DNA from: Acidimicrobiaceae bacterium
GTDB taxonomy: Bacteria; Actinomycetota; Acidimicrobiia; Acidimicrobiales; RAAP-2
Direction: 5' to 3'
DNA: 64,000 nt
Assembly (NCBI GenBank): GCA_003142095.1
Contig: PLON01000017.1
Span: forward strand, 4,651-68,650
The position numbers and the translations under genes were made by a program. Shown here piece by piece: positions 55,296 through 64,000 of the stretch (the first letter of the stretch is position 1; every line of letters starts with the position of its first letter). The notes beneath the pieces are model-generated. The model was not told where the DNA came from, did no database searches, and saw nothing but the letters and a program-made list of their open reading frames with translations.

Positions 55296-56651
55296 ATGGG
55301 ACATTTGGACGAGACCGCCGCCGAACTGATCGACTTTCGCCAGTCACTGCACCAGTGCCTGAATCCGTGGGGTGACGCCCTCTTCGAACTGTGCGACGCG
55401 GTGCTGTGCTCGCCCCACCGCGTCGATTCGGTGCCGGCGCTCAGTCTCGAGCCGGAGTTCCGTCGTAGTCACGGTTCGCTCTATAAGGCACTGGAACGTG
55501 GTGAAGTCAATGAGGAGCAGTTGCGACGTCTCCTGATTAACTACGGGCCCGAAGGATGGCCGCCAGTCTTTGCACTCGACGCGTCTACCTGGGCACGACG
55601 AGACGCCGAGACGAGTCCCGAGCGGGGGTTTCACTACTCGGCCTCGCACCACTCGGGATCAAAGCCCATCGTGCCCGGCTGGTCCTTCCAGTGGATCAGC
55701 CAGTTGAACTGGGCCCACGATTCGTGGATCGCGCCAATGGACGCGCGGCGCATCAAGCCGACCGAGAACGCCACCGACGCCACGATCAGCCAGGTTCTTC
55801 GCCTCGTGAAAGCCCTCGAAGAGAGTAACGGCGCTGGCGTGTCACCGCTGTTCGTTCTGGACGCGGGCTATGACCCCATCGCCATTGGTGACGGACTGTC
55901 AAAGGTGAACGCCCAGGCCCTCGTGCGCATCAGTTCCAAGCGGGTGTTCCACTTCGATCCGGCCCCACCAACGGGTGGCCGCGGTCGACCACCACGCCAC
56001 GGAGCCAGGTTCGCTCTCTCTGATCCCGAGACCTGGACTACCCCCGACGCAGAGCTCGACTCTCTCGACCCGCGCTATGGAGGAGTCAACGTGCGGGTGT
56101 GGCATGGACTGCATCCTCAGTTGATGGCCCGGGGCCGCTGGGGAAAGTCGAGCCCACTACCGATCATTCGCGGCAGCGTCATTCTTGTCGACGTCGAGCA
56201 CTTGCCCAAGCGTTCGACGGCGGTGAAGAAGACGCTCTGGTTGTGGTGGTCGGGACCGGGCGAGCCAGACCTCGATCTCTGCTGGCGTGCCTATCTGCGC
56301 CGTTTTGACATAGAACATGGATTCCGATTCGTGAAGAACACGCTCGGCTGGACCACGCCCGCACTGCGAACACCAGAGCAAGCGCAACGCTGGACGTGGC
56401 TCGTCGTCGCGGCCTATACCCAACTACGACTGGCTCGCGGACTCGTCGAAGACATGCGACTGCCATGGGAGAGGCGTCGGAGTCCTTCACGACTGAGTCC
56501 GGTGAGGGTTCGCCGGGGATTTCCTCGACTGCGTGCACAGATCGGTACTCCAGCGCATCCACCGAAATTCCACAAACCCGGTCCCGGACGTCCCAAGGGC
56601 ACCCAGAAACCACCAAGAACTCGCTATCCGGTGGTCAAGAAAGCAGCCTGA
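55296..56651 (+). mobile_element. DDE-type transposase (IS4/IS701-like fold, NF041680-like family)
   Basis: FALDASTWARRDAETSPERGFHYS, SPLFVLDAGYDP, YLRRFDIEHGFRFVKNTLGWTTPALRTPEQAQRWTWLVVAAYTQLRLAR. Confidence 0.85.
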
Positions 56652-56808
56652 CGAAGTCCGAAGGGTTTAATCGCAAGCTAAGAGAGCAAGTTGATTTGGC
56701 GGTGTCATTCATCGACAAAGTCGCGGAAATAAACCGTGCTTCAACCACCTTCGGCGCTGTATCGTTCACTCCATCTGGCGAGAGCCACTTAGTGGAAGAG
56801 GCTCCACC

Positions 56809-57441
56809 ATGGCTACCTCCTTTCGAATCCACCGCACCCGCCAGCTCTCGTCAGGCGCTCTACTCGTGGGGGTCGCTAGTGCGTTATCCCTCATCGCCGT
56901 GCCGGCAGTCGCCCAGGCCGCCACTCAATCAGGAATCACAGTTGCGGGACGTCACGCAGGTACCGAAAAACCAACCTCGCTGAAGTCATCAATTTGCGAC
57001 AAGGTGAGCGCCGCATCAATCTCGTCGATCATTGGCTACAAGGTTCCGGCGGGCACTGCCACTACTTTCGATATCAAGCCCACCACAGCAAACTATGAAA
57101 TCTCTGGGACTAACACGGTATGCACCTACGGAACGGCCTCGAGCATGTCCGCGCTGCTCAAGGACGTCTCGCTGACTTACGAAGTCATTTCGAAATCGCT
57201 CACCACCGCAGAGATGCAGAAGTCAATCAAGGAAGCGTCCAAGGAAGCCAAGTTCACCTTCACCGCGTACTCGGGTCTCGGCGTTCCGGGCTACTACTTC
57301 AGCTTGACGGAGGAAGGAATCACCGGTCAAGGAATCACGGGCGTGGAAAACAGCACTCACTACTTCGGCGCGAGTGTTGAGTCCAAGACCGTTTCGAAGT
57401 CGGCACTCGCTGCGCTCGCAAAACTGGCCGCGAAACTGTGA
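56809..57441 (+). CDS. Secreted protein of unknown function
   Basis: Signal peptide (LLVGVASALSLIAVPAVAQAA); SICDKVSAASISSIIGYKVP...NTVCTYG resembles small secreted DUF3558-like proteins. Confidence 0.7.
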   Translation: MATSFRIHRTRQLSSGALLVGVASALSLIAVPAVAQAATQSGITVAGRHAGTEKPTSLKSSICDKVSAASISSIIGYKVPAGTATTFDIKPTTANYEISGTNTVCTYGTASSMSALLKDVSLTYEVISKSLTTAEMQKSIKEASKEAKFTFTAYSGLGVPGYYFSLTEEGITGQGITGVENSTHYFGASVESKTVSKSALAALAKLAAKL

Positions 57442-57470
57442 GCTAGTGGGACGAAGTTGCTCGGTCGAAC

Positions 57471-57908
57471 TCAGGCCAAGTCTTTGAAGTAGACGAGTTC
57501 CGGATCTCCCTCATCAATCCCGTCAAGTTGTCCACTGAAAAGCCACTCTTCCTTCTCTAACAAGCGGTTCATCGGAATGTTGGATCGATTGGTCGAGGTG
57601 AAGGTCCGAGTCGTTGGCGACAGTGCTTCTTGGAGCAACAGACTGCCAACGCCGCGACGACGTTCACCAGTGGCCACGGCCAGTAGCTCCACAAAGTCTC
57701 GACCGAAGAACGCGTGTGATCTAATCACTGCGTAACCCGATATACGACCTTCGTGCTCGTAGAGGATCACTTCACCGGTCAACACGCGAGCCGTGAGCAG
57801 CGGGCCTCGTTCGTGACCGATCGGCGCGATGCGGTCAATCTCCAACACCGCCTCAAGGTCTTCTGAAGTCGCACGGCGCACCGTGCCCCTAATGTCCGCC
57901 ATAACCAA
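57471..57908 (-). CDS. GNAT family N-acetyltransferase
   Basis: VRRATSEDLEAVLEIDRIA...FGRDFVELLAVATGERRRGVGSLLLQEAL...TSTNRSNIPMNRLLEKEEW. Confidence 0.88.
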   Translation of the reverse strand: MVMADIRGTVRRATSEDLEAVLEIDRIAPIGHERGPLLTARVLTGEVILYEHEGRISGYAVIRSHAFFGRDFVELLAVATGERRRGVGSLLLQEALSPTTRTFTSTNRSNIPMNRLLEKEEWLFSGQLDGIDEGDPELVYFKDLA

Positions 57909-57977
57909 AGTCTGACACTGTGATCAACATCTCTCGGTAAGCGGTTCGGCGAATGCGTGCACTACAAATATCTATAG

Positions 57978-58015
57978 TTCAACGTCGTTAGGGACAAAGT
58001 AGGGACGACGTCGAA
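57978..58015 (-). terminator. Stem-loop 3' of the acyl-CoA dehydrogenase (11-bp stem, one mismatch; loop with direct repeat)
   Basis: TTCAACGTCGT-TAGGGACAAAGTAGGG-ACGACGTCGAA; TAGGGAC repeated 11 nt apart. Confidence 0.4.
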
Positions 58016-58054
58016 ATACTTCCCAGCGTGCGACAGGAATACTTGGAAGATTCC

Positions 58055-59209
58055 TTACTTGAGGAGGTGTTTCGCCACCACCACCCGTTGAACTTGATTC
58101 GTACCTTCGTAGATCTGAGTGATCTTCGCATCGCGCATGAAACGTTCCACCGGGAACTCTTTGGTGAATCCGTAGCCACCGAGCAGTTGAACCGCGTCGG
58201 TCGTCACGCTCATGGCGGTATCAGACGCGAACGCCTTGGCCGACGCACCGAGATACCCGAGGGTTCCGTCAGGGTCTCCTCCGTCGATGGTGGCACACGC
58301 TCGGTAGACGAGGGCGCGTGCAGCTTCGGTGCGCATCGCCATGTCGGCCAGCATGAAACGCAGTCCTTGTAGTTCGCTAATCGGCGCACCGAAGGCTTTG
58401 CGACCTTTCATGTAGGTGGCCGCGTAGTCAATGGCTCCTTGGGCGATGCCGACAGCCTGCGCGCCAATGGTGGGACGCGAACGATCGAGGGTGTGCATGG
58501 CGATGGCAAATCCTTGACCTTCGTCGCCAATGCGGTGCGACGCCGGAACGCGGACATTGTCGAAGACGACTTCGCCGGTCGGCGAGGCGCGCAACCCCAT
58601 CTTGTCCTCGTGCTTCGGAAACTCCACCCCCCAGCCCTTCTCCACCAAGAAGCACGTGATACCTCGTCCCCCGGCAGAAGGATCAGTTTTCGCGAACACG
58701 GTGTAGATGTCGGAGACGCCGGCGTTGGTGATCCAGTACTTCGAGCCGTTCAAGATGTAGTCTTCCCCGTCGCGCTCCGCGCGACAGCGCATCGACGCCA
58801 CGTCAGATCCGGCGTCGGCCTCGGAGAGGCAGTAGCTGGCCTGAATTTCGCCGGTCGCGATGTGCGGCAGGTACTTCTGCTTGATCTCTTCACTGGCAAA
58901 GTTCATGATCGGCAACATCCCGAGTTTGGAGATGAGGATTGTCACTGACGTCGAAGCGCACCCTCGCGCCAACTCTTCGGCCACGATGGCCTGAGTGACC
59001 ATGTCGGCGCCCGCGCCGCCGTAGGCCTCAGGGACGCCGAGCGACGGCAATTCCATCTCAACGCACGCGTCGAAGCTTTCCTGGGGAAAGATCTGCTCGC
59101 GGTCGTAGCGCGCGGCGTGGGGTGCTACCCGTTCGTCGACAAAACTACGCAAAACGTCACGAAAACTACGTTGTTCATCCGTAAGGTCAAAACTCATCGT
59201 GTCCTTCAC
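58055..59209 (-). CDS. Acyl-CoA dehydrogenase family protein
   Basis: FDLTDEQRSFRDVLRSFVDERVAPHAARYDRE; YCLSEADAGSDVASM; QLLGGYGFTKEFPVERFMRDAKITQIYEGTNQVQR. Confidence 0.95.
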   Translation of the reverse strand: MKDTMSFDLTDEQRSFRDVLRSFVDERVAPHAARYDREQIFPQESFDACVEMELPSLGVPEAYGGAGADMVTQAIVAEELARGCASTSVTILISKLGMLPIMNFASEEIKQKYLPHIATGEIQASYCLSEADAGSDVASMRCRAERDGEDYILNGSKYWITNAGVSDIYTVFAKTDPSAGGRGITCFLVEKGWGVEFPKHEDKMGLRASPTGEVVFDNVRVPASHRIGDEGQGFAIAMHTLDRSRPTIGAQAVGIAQGAIDYAATYMKGRKAFGAPISELQGLRFMLADMAMRTEAARALVYRACATIDGGDPDGTLGYLGASAKAFASDTAMSVTTDAVQLLGGYGFTKEFPVERFMRDAKITQIYEGTNQVQRVVVAKHLLK

Positions 59210-59221
59210 TTCGTTGTGTGC

Positions 59222-59698
59222 TTAATGCGATGATTTAGCGTCGTTCGCACCTGAGACTAATTGGTCACCGGGTACGGCGTCGACGAAACGGCGCTGGGCC
59301 GCGTAACTGTGTGCGAGACCACTAAACGGTTTGGTCGTGGCGCGAGTTATGGGCGACGCTTGGCGCAGCCCGAAGTAGTCCATCGCGACGTGCACATCGC
59401 CGAGAGTCGGACCGCGCCCGATGAGGCTGGCGCGTTTGGCGGCGACGAGGGCCACACCGGTCGTGACGTCGTGCGAATCGTGAGGATGTTCGAAGGTCAA
59501 CTTGTGGCACTCTCGATCGGCGATCGTGAGTGCGTACCCTTCACCCGGGGCGGGCGTTCCGTATCCGGCGCCGACGGGCGGGTGGGCCGAGCGCTCAAGG
59601 CCGGGCTTCTTCACGCGCCCGAGTTCGGCGATCGTCGTCGACATCAAGGGCCGAACTTCACCGGCGAGGGGAACGGGAGAAAAAGTAGGTTGGGCCAC
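59222..59698 (-). CDS. Hypothetical protein
   Basis: 158 aa ORF between ilvE and the acyl-CoA dehydrogenase on the same strand; contains GPTLGDVHVAMDYFGL; no family recognised. Confidence 0.5.
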   Translation of the reverse strand: MAQPTFSPVPLAGEVRPLMSTTIAELGRVKKPGLERSAHPPVGAGYGTPAPGEGYALTIADRECHKLTFEHPHDSHDVTTGVALVAAKRASLIGRGPTLGDVHVAMDYFGLRQASPITRATTKPFSGLAHSYAAQRRFVDAVPGDQLVSGANDAKSSH

Positions 59699-59726
59699 CT
59701 GACGAGGTTACCGTCCGCCGTCGCGA

Positions 59727-60650
59727 CTACACCCTCGCGAGCCAGTCCTCGTACTGAGGACGTTCGCCGCGGACCGTCTGGTGATAGGTCTTTCGAATCA
59801 CGGTAGTGATCGGTCCCGGCTTGCCGTCGCCCACGAGTCGATCGTCAACCGACGAGAGGGGCACCACTTCGGCCGCCGTGCCGGTCAAGAACGCCTCGTC
59901 GGCCAGGTACAGGTCGTCGCGGCGCAGCGCCTCAAAGTTGACCTCAAAGCCCAGGTCGTTCGCAATCTTCACGATGCTCGACTGGGTGATGCCACTGAGG
60001 GCCCCGGCCTCGGAGGGAGGCGGCGAGTACAGGCGACCGTCGCGAATGATGAAGAGATTCTCCCCCGTGCACTCACTCACCCGACCGTCGGGGCCGAGCA
60101 TGATCGCTTCGTCGTAGCCGGCCTTGATGGCTTCGACCTTGGCCAGACTGGCGTTCACGTACCCGCCGACCGTCTTCGAGGCAGTGGGCATGGCGTTCGG
60201 GGCATGGCGACTCCACGAGGAGATCTTCATGCGCACACCGGTCTCGGCGTGATCACCGAGGTAGGCACCCCACGACCAAGCGGCGATCGCCGTCTGCACC
60301 GGCGCGCCAATCGGATTGACGCCGATCTCGCCGTATCCGAGGTAGACGAGCGGTCGTATGTAGCAGCCTTCGGTGAGGTCATTGACCCGCACGAGCTCTT
60401 TGGCTGCCTCACACAAGTCGCTCAGGTTGTAGGGAACGTCGAGCATCAAGATCTTGCAGCTGCGAAGGAGGCGCTCCATGTGATCTTTCAGTCGAAAGAT
60501 GGCGACGCCGTTGGGCGTCTTGTAGGCGCGAATGCCCTCGAAGGCTCCCGTCCCGTAGTGCAGGGTGTGACTGAGGACGTGCACCGTGGCGTCGGGCCAA
60601 TCAACGAACGAACCGTCCATCCAGATCTTTTTGGTGGGGGTTATGGGCAT
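59727..60650 (-). CDS. ilvE: Branched-chain amino acid aminotransferase
   Basis: KIWMDGSFVDWPDATVHVLSHTLHYGTGAFEGIRAY; GYDEAIMLGPDGRVSECTGENLFII. Confidence 0.96.
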   Translation of the reverse strand: MPITPTKKIWMDGSFVDWPDATVHVLSHTLHYGTGAFEGIRAYKTPNGVAIFRLKDHMERLLRSCKILMLDVPYNLSDLCEAAKELVRVNDLTEGCYIRPLVYLGYGEIGVNPIGAPVQTAIAAWSWGAYLGDHAETGVRMKISSWSRHAPNAMPTASKTVGGYVNASLAKVEAIKAGYDEAIMLGPDGRVSECTGENLFIIRDGRLYSPPPSEAGALSGITQSSIVKIANDLGFEVNFEALRRDDLYLADEAFLTGTAAEVVPLSSVDDRLVGDGKPGPITTVIRKTYHQTVRGERPQYEDWLARV

Positions 60651-61673
60651 TTACAAACTCTCCTGTAACTGAATGATGACGCCGTCGGTACCGAGCGAGG
60701 TGACGTCGCCCTCAAAGTCTGCCACCGCGCGCGCAATGCGTTGGGCGGCGTCACTTTCACCAACGTGCTCAAGCATCAGCGCGGCGGAGGAGACGGCGGC
60801 CAGCGGATTGGCTTTCTTCGTGCCGGCGATGTCGTGCGCGGCGCCATGCACCGGCTCAAAGAGGGACGCCCCGGTGCGTTCGGGGTTCAAGTTGGCACTC
60901 GCCGCGAAGCCGATCCCGCCCGTCACGGCACCCGCGAGGTCTGAGAGAATATCGCCAAAGAGATTGTCCGTCACGATGACGCCGTAACGCTCGGGCGTCT
61001 CCACCATGTAGATGCAGGCCGCGTCCACGTGTTGGTAGTCGACCTCCACGTCGGGAAACGACTCGCCCACTTCCGCGACAACCCGGCGCCACAGATCCCC
61101 CGCGAAGGTCAAGACGTTTGTTTTATGCACGAGGGTCAGCTTTTGGCGCTCGAGTTGGCTCGCGCGCATGAAGGCGTACCGCACGCATCGTTCGACACCA
61201 AAACGTGTGTTCACCGAGCCCTGCGTCGCCACCTCCTGGGGCGTGCCGTAGCGCAGCACTCCTCCTTCGCCGGCGTAAGGACCTTCGGTATTTTCCCGCA
61301 CGATGGCGAACTCGCAGCCTTCTGCGAGAGAGCCTTCGACGCCGCGAAATGGGCGATAGTTGATGTAGAGGTCGAGTCCAAAGCGCATGCGCAGGAGTAG
61401 CCCGCGTTCGAGAACGCCGCCGGCGATGCGCGTGTCGCCAATGGCCGGCCCGATCGCACCGAGAAGGATTGCCTCAAAGCCGCGCAGCTCTTCGAGGGTG
61501 GCGTCGTCGAGGACGAAGCCGTCGTGCAGGTAGCGCGCCGCACCCAGGTCGAATTCCTTGGTGTCGAGACGGATGCCGACCGCGGCAACAACTTCGAGGG
61601 CGGCTGCAGTGACTTCAGGGCCGATGCCGTCTCCACCGATCACGGCCACCCGGTGGCTCGGCTGGTTACTCAT
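60651..61673 (-). CDS. leuB: 3-isopropylmalate dehydrogenase
   Basis: [65 protein letters not shown]. Confidence 0.96.
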   Translation of the reverse strand: MSNQPSHRVAVIGGDGIGPEVTAAALEVVAAVGIRLDTKEFDLGAARYLHDGFVLDDATLEELRGFEAILLGAIGPAIGDTRIAGGVLERGLLLRMRFGLDLYINYRPFRGVEGSLAEGCEFAIVRENTEGPYAGEGGVLRYGTPQEVATQGSVNTRFGVERCVRYAFMRASQLERQKLTLVHKTNVLTFAGDLWRRVVAEVGESFPDVEVDYQHVDAACIYMVETPERYGVIVTDNLFGDILSDLAGAVTGGIGFAASANLNPERTGASLFEPVHGAAHDIAGTKKANPLAAVSSAALMLEHVGESDAAQRIARAVADFEGDVTSLGTDGVIIQLQESL

Positions 61674-61782
61674 CAATCTCCTCTTTTCTCTATTTTGCTC
61701 GCTACGGCGCGCATCGAGCAACTTTCAGGTGTTTCGGGGCCCAACGGTAGAATTAAAACTCTCTACAAGTTGGGGTTGCGGT

Positions 61783-62259
61783 ATGGCCGACGAAATTCAC
61801 CGAATCACGAAAGAGACGCTCGAAAAGCTCCAAGCGGAGTATCTGCACCTGACGACGGTGGGCCGAACCGAGATCGCCCGCGTGATCGAAGCCGCCCGAC
61901 TACTCGGTGACCTGTCAGAAAACGGCGACTACCACGCCGCAAAGGACGAACAGGGAAAGATGGAGTCGCGCATCCGCCAGATTGACCACGTGATCCGCAA
62001 CCACGAGATCGTCCAGCGCGACGAGCATGCCGGAACCGTCCAACATGCCTCGATCGTGAAGGTTGTCTACGACGGAGACGACGAGAACGACTTTCAGGAG
62101 TTCTTCATTGGCTCCATCGAAGAGAAGCCCGAAGGAGTTCTCGTGGCTTCGCCCACGTCGCCCCTCGGCGAGGCGCTGCTCGGTAAAAGCGTCGGCGCCA
62201 CCGTCGAATATGAAGCTCCCTCGGGAGTCCTAAAGGTCAAGATCATCGGACTGCACTAA
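61783..62259 (+). CDS. greA: Transcription elongation factor GreA
   Basis: RITKETLEKLQAEYLHL...EAARLLGDLSENGDYHAAKDEQGKMESRI; SPLGEALLGKSVGATVEYEAPSG. Confidence 0.95.
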   Translation: MADEIHRITKETLEKLQAEYLHLTTVGRTEIARVIEAARLLGDLSENGDYHAAKDEQGKMESRIRQIDHVIRNHEIVQRDEHAGTVQHASIVKVVYDGDDENDFQEFFIGSIEEKPEGVLVASPTSPLGEALLGKSVGATVEYEAPSGVLKVKIIGLH

Positions 62260-62262
62260 CCC

Positions 62263-63666
62263 ATGGCCAGAACCCTGTACGAAAAAATCTGGGACGACCA
62301 CGTCATCGAGGGCCCGAAAGACGAATCGGCGCTTCTCTACATCGACTTGCACCTCGTGCACGAAGTGACGAGCCCGCAGGCCTTCGACGGTCTACGACTC
62401 AACGGTAGGACGGTACGGCGTCCCGACCTCACGCTCGCGACCGCCGACCACAACGTGCCCACCGACCCGTTGTCCACGCCCATCACCGATCCCATCTCGC
62501 GTCGCCAGTTGGAGGCGCTCGACGAGAACTGTCGTGAGTTCGGCATCACCGTCTTTCCCCGCGGCCACGAGAACCAGGGCATCGTCCACGTCATCGGCCC
62601 CGAACTTGGCGTCAGCCAGCCGGGAATGACCATCGTGTGCGGCGATTCGCACACCGCGACTCACGGGGCGCTGGGCTCGTTGGCCTTCGGCATTGGCACC
62701 AGTGAGGTCGAGCACGTCCTCGCGACCCAGACGCTGCCCCAGCAGAAGGCGAAGACCATGGCCGTCGTTGTCAACGGCACTGCCCCGTCGAACGTGTCGG
62801 CCAAAGACATCGTGCTCGCCATCGTCGGACGCCTGGGCACGGGCGGAGGCGCCGGTTACGTCATCGAATACCGCGGCGAAGCGATTCGCAACCTCACCCT
62901 GGAGGGCCGCATGACGCTCTGCAACATGAGCATCGAAGCCGGCGCCCGCGCCGGTCTGGTCGCCGTTGACGAGACAACCATTGAATACTTGCGTGGTCGA
63001 CCTGGCGTGCCAGCGGGCGACGCCTTCGAAGAGGCCGCCGCCCGCTGGCGCACCTTCGTCTCCGACGACGACGCCCACTTCGACGAGACCATCACGCTCG
63101 ACGCGTCGGACCTCGTCCCCTATGTGACGTGGGGCACCAACCCGGCCCAGGTTGTCGCCCTCAACGGCGTCGTGCCCTCGCCCGACGACAGCGTTTCGAG
63201 CGACGAGCGCGACACGATCAGCCGAGCCCTCGAGTACATGGATCTCACTCCCGGCACACCGCTACGCGACATTCCGGTCGATGTGGTCTTCATTGGTTCG
63301 TGCACCAACTCTCGCATCGAAGATCTGCGCGCCGCCGCCGCGGTCGCGGCCGGGTCAAAGGTCAGCGCTGGTGTTCGCGCGCTCGTGGTGCCGGGCTCAC
63401 GGCGCGTCAAGAACCAGGCCGAGCTCGAGGGCCTCGATCGAGTTTTCATCGAGGCCGGCTTCGAGTGGCGTGAACCGGGCTGCTCGATGTGCCTCGGAAT
63501 GAACCCGGATATCTTGACCCCGGGCCAGCGCTGCGCCTCGACGTCGAATCGAAACTTTGAAGGTCGCCAGGGTCGCGGTGGTCGTACTCACTTGGTCTCG
63601 CCCGTCGTCGCCGCCGCGACCGCCATCATGGGCCGCTTCGCCTCCCCCGAGGAGGTATCGGCGTGA
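62263..63666 (+). CDS. leuC: 3-isopropylmalate dehydratase large subunit
   Basis: [73 protein letters not shown]. Confidence 0.97.
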   Translation: MARTLYEKIWDDHVIEGPKDESALLYIDLHLVHEVTSPQAFDGLRLNGRTVRRPDLTLATADHNVPTDPLSTPITDPISRRQLEALDENCREFGITVFPRGHENQGIVHVIGPELGVSQPGMTIVCGDSHTATHGALGSLAFGIGTSEVEHVLATQTLPQQKAKTMAVVVNGTAPSNVSAKDIVLAIVGRLGTGGGAGYVIEYRGEAIRNLTLEGRMTLCNMSIEAGARAGLVAVDETTIEYLRGRPGVPAGDAFEEAAARWRTFVSDDDAHFDETITLDASDLVPYVTWGTNPAQVVALNGVVPSPDDSVSSDERDTISRALEYMDLTPGTPLRDIPVDVVFIGSCTNSRIEDLRAAAAVAAGSKVSAGVRALVVPGSRRVKNQAELEGLDRVFIEAGFEWREPGCSMCLGMNPDILTPGQRCASTSNRNFEGRQGRGGRTHLVSPVVAAATAIMGRFASPEEVSA

Positions 63667-64000
63667 AGCCGGTACGAGTGCTCGAAGGCAGGGCTGTCCC
63701 CCTCGAACGATCCGACGTCGACACCGACCAAATCATTCCCTCCGAGTGGCTAAAGCGCGTCGAGCGCACGGGCTTCGGACGCGGACTCTTCAGTGAGTGG
63801 CGCGACGACACGACATTTGTTTTAAATCAGCCCGAGTACGCGGGCGCCACAATCCTCGTGGCCGGAGCTCGCTTCGGCACCGGCTCGTCTCGGGAACACG
63901 CCGTCTGGGCGCTCATGGATTACGGCTTTGGCGCCGTCGTGGCCTCGTCCTTCGGCGATATCTTTCGCAACAATTCCTCCAAGCAAGGACTGGTCACCGT
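63663..64000 (+). CDS. leuD: 3-isopropylmalate dehydratase small subunit (truncated by window end)
   Basis: GTG start with GTGA overlap of the leuC stop; [25 protein letters not shown]...[43 protein letters not shown]. Confidence 0.94.
   Translation, partial: MKPVRVLEGRAVPLERSDVDTDQIIPSEWLKRVERTGFGRGLFSEWRDDTTFVLNQPEYAGATILVAGARFGTGSSREHAVWALMDYGFGAVVASSFGDIFRNNSSKQGLVT

Noticed and set aside
59781-60668. 295 aa plus-strand ORF antisense to ilvE
   Set aside because: Shadow ORF; ilvE motifs are unambiguous on the minus strand.

Overview
High-GC chromosomal window with an actinobacterial character, probably Acidimicrobiia-like (inferred from gene content such as a DinB-like mycothiol-dependent family protein, an actinobacterial-style MutY and Thr-rich surface proteins; not tested). 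About 0-50 kb and 57-64 kb are dense housekeeping and metabolic genes. These include a rhamnose/glycosyltransferase pair, birA, a fused biotin carboxylase-BCCP, a methylmalonyl-CoA mutase large subunit, moeB/thiF-rhodanese, pepA, PduO-type ATR, metH, an lpd/E2/lipoylation operon, rnhA, thiE, a split SUF Fe-S assembly region with two sufC genes, ptrB, mutY, an ethylmalonyl-CoA-pathway-like set (MaoC, Mcd, Mcl), cell-wall genes (NlpC/P60, Lgt-like, PBP2, LCP), and ilvE-leuB / greA-leuC-leuD. About 50.6-56.8 kb is an accessory island with a TnpB gene, an IS5-like transposase, and a DUF6788-like gene divergent from a DDE transposase. The most notable observations are: (1) a LipB-LipA fusion ORF ending a tightly overlapping lpd / secreted beta-propeller / E2 / lipBA operon; (2) two intact SufC paralogues in split suf operons; (3) an intact TnpB followed by three consecutive hairpins, a candidate reRNA; (4) a protein with a MazF/PemK-like C-terminus and an unknown helical N-terminus; (5) two perfect or concentric dyads at regulatory positions. 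All family calls come from reading motifs by eye; no database search was run.
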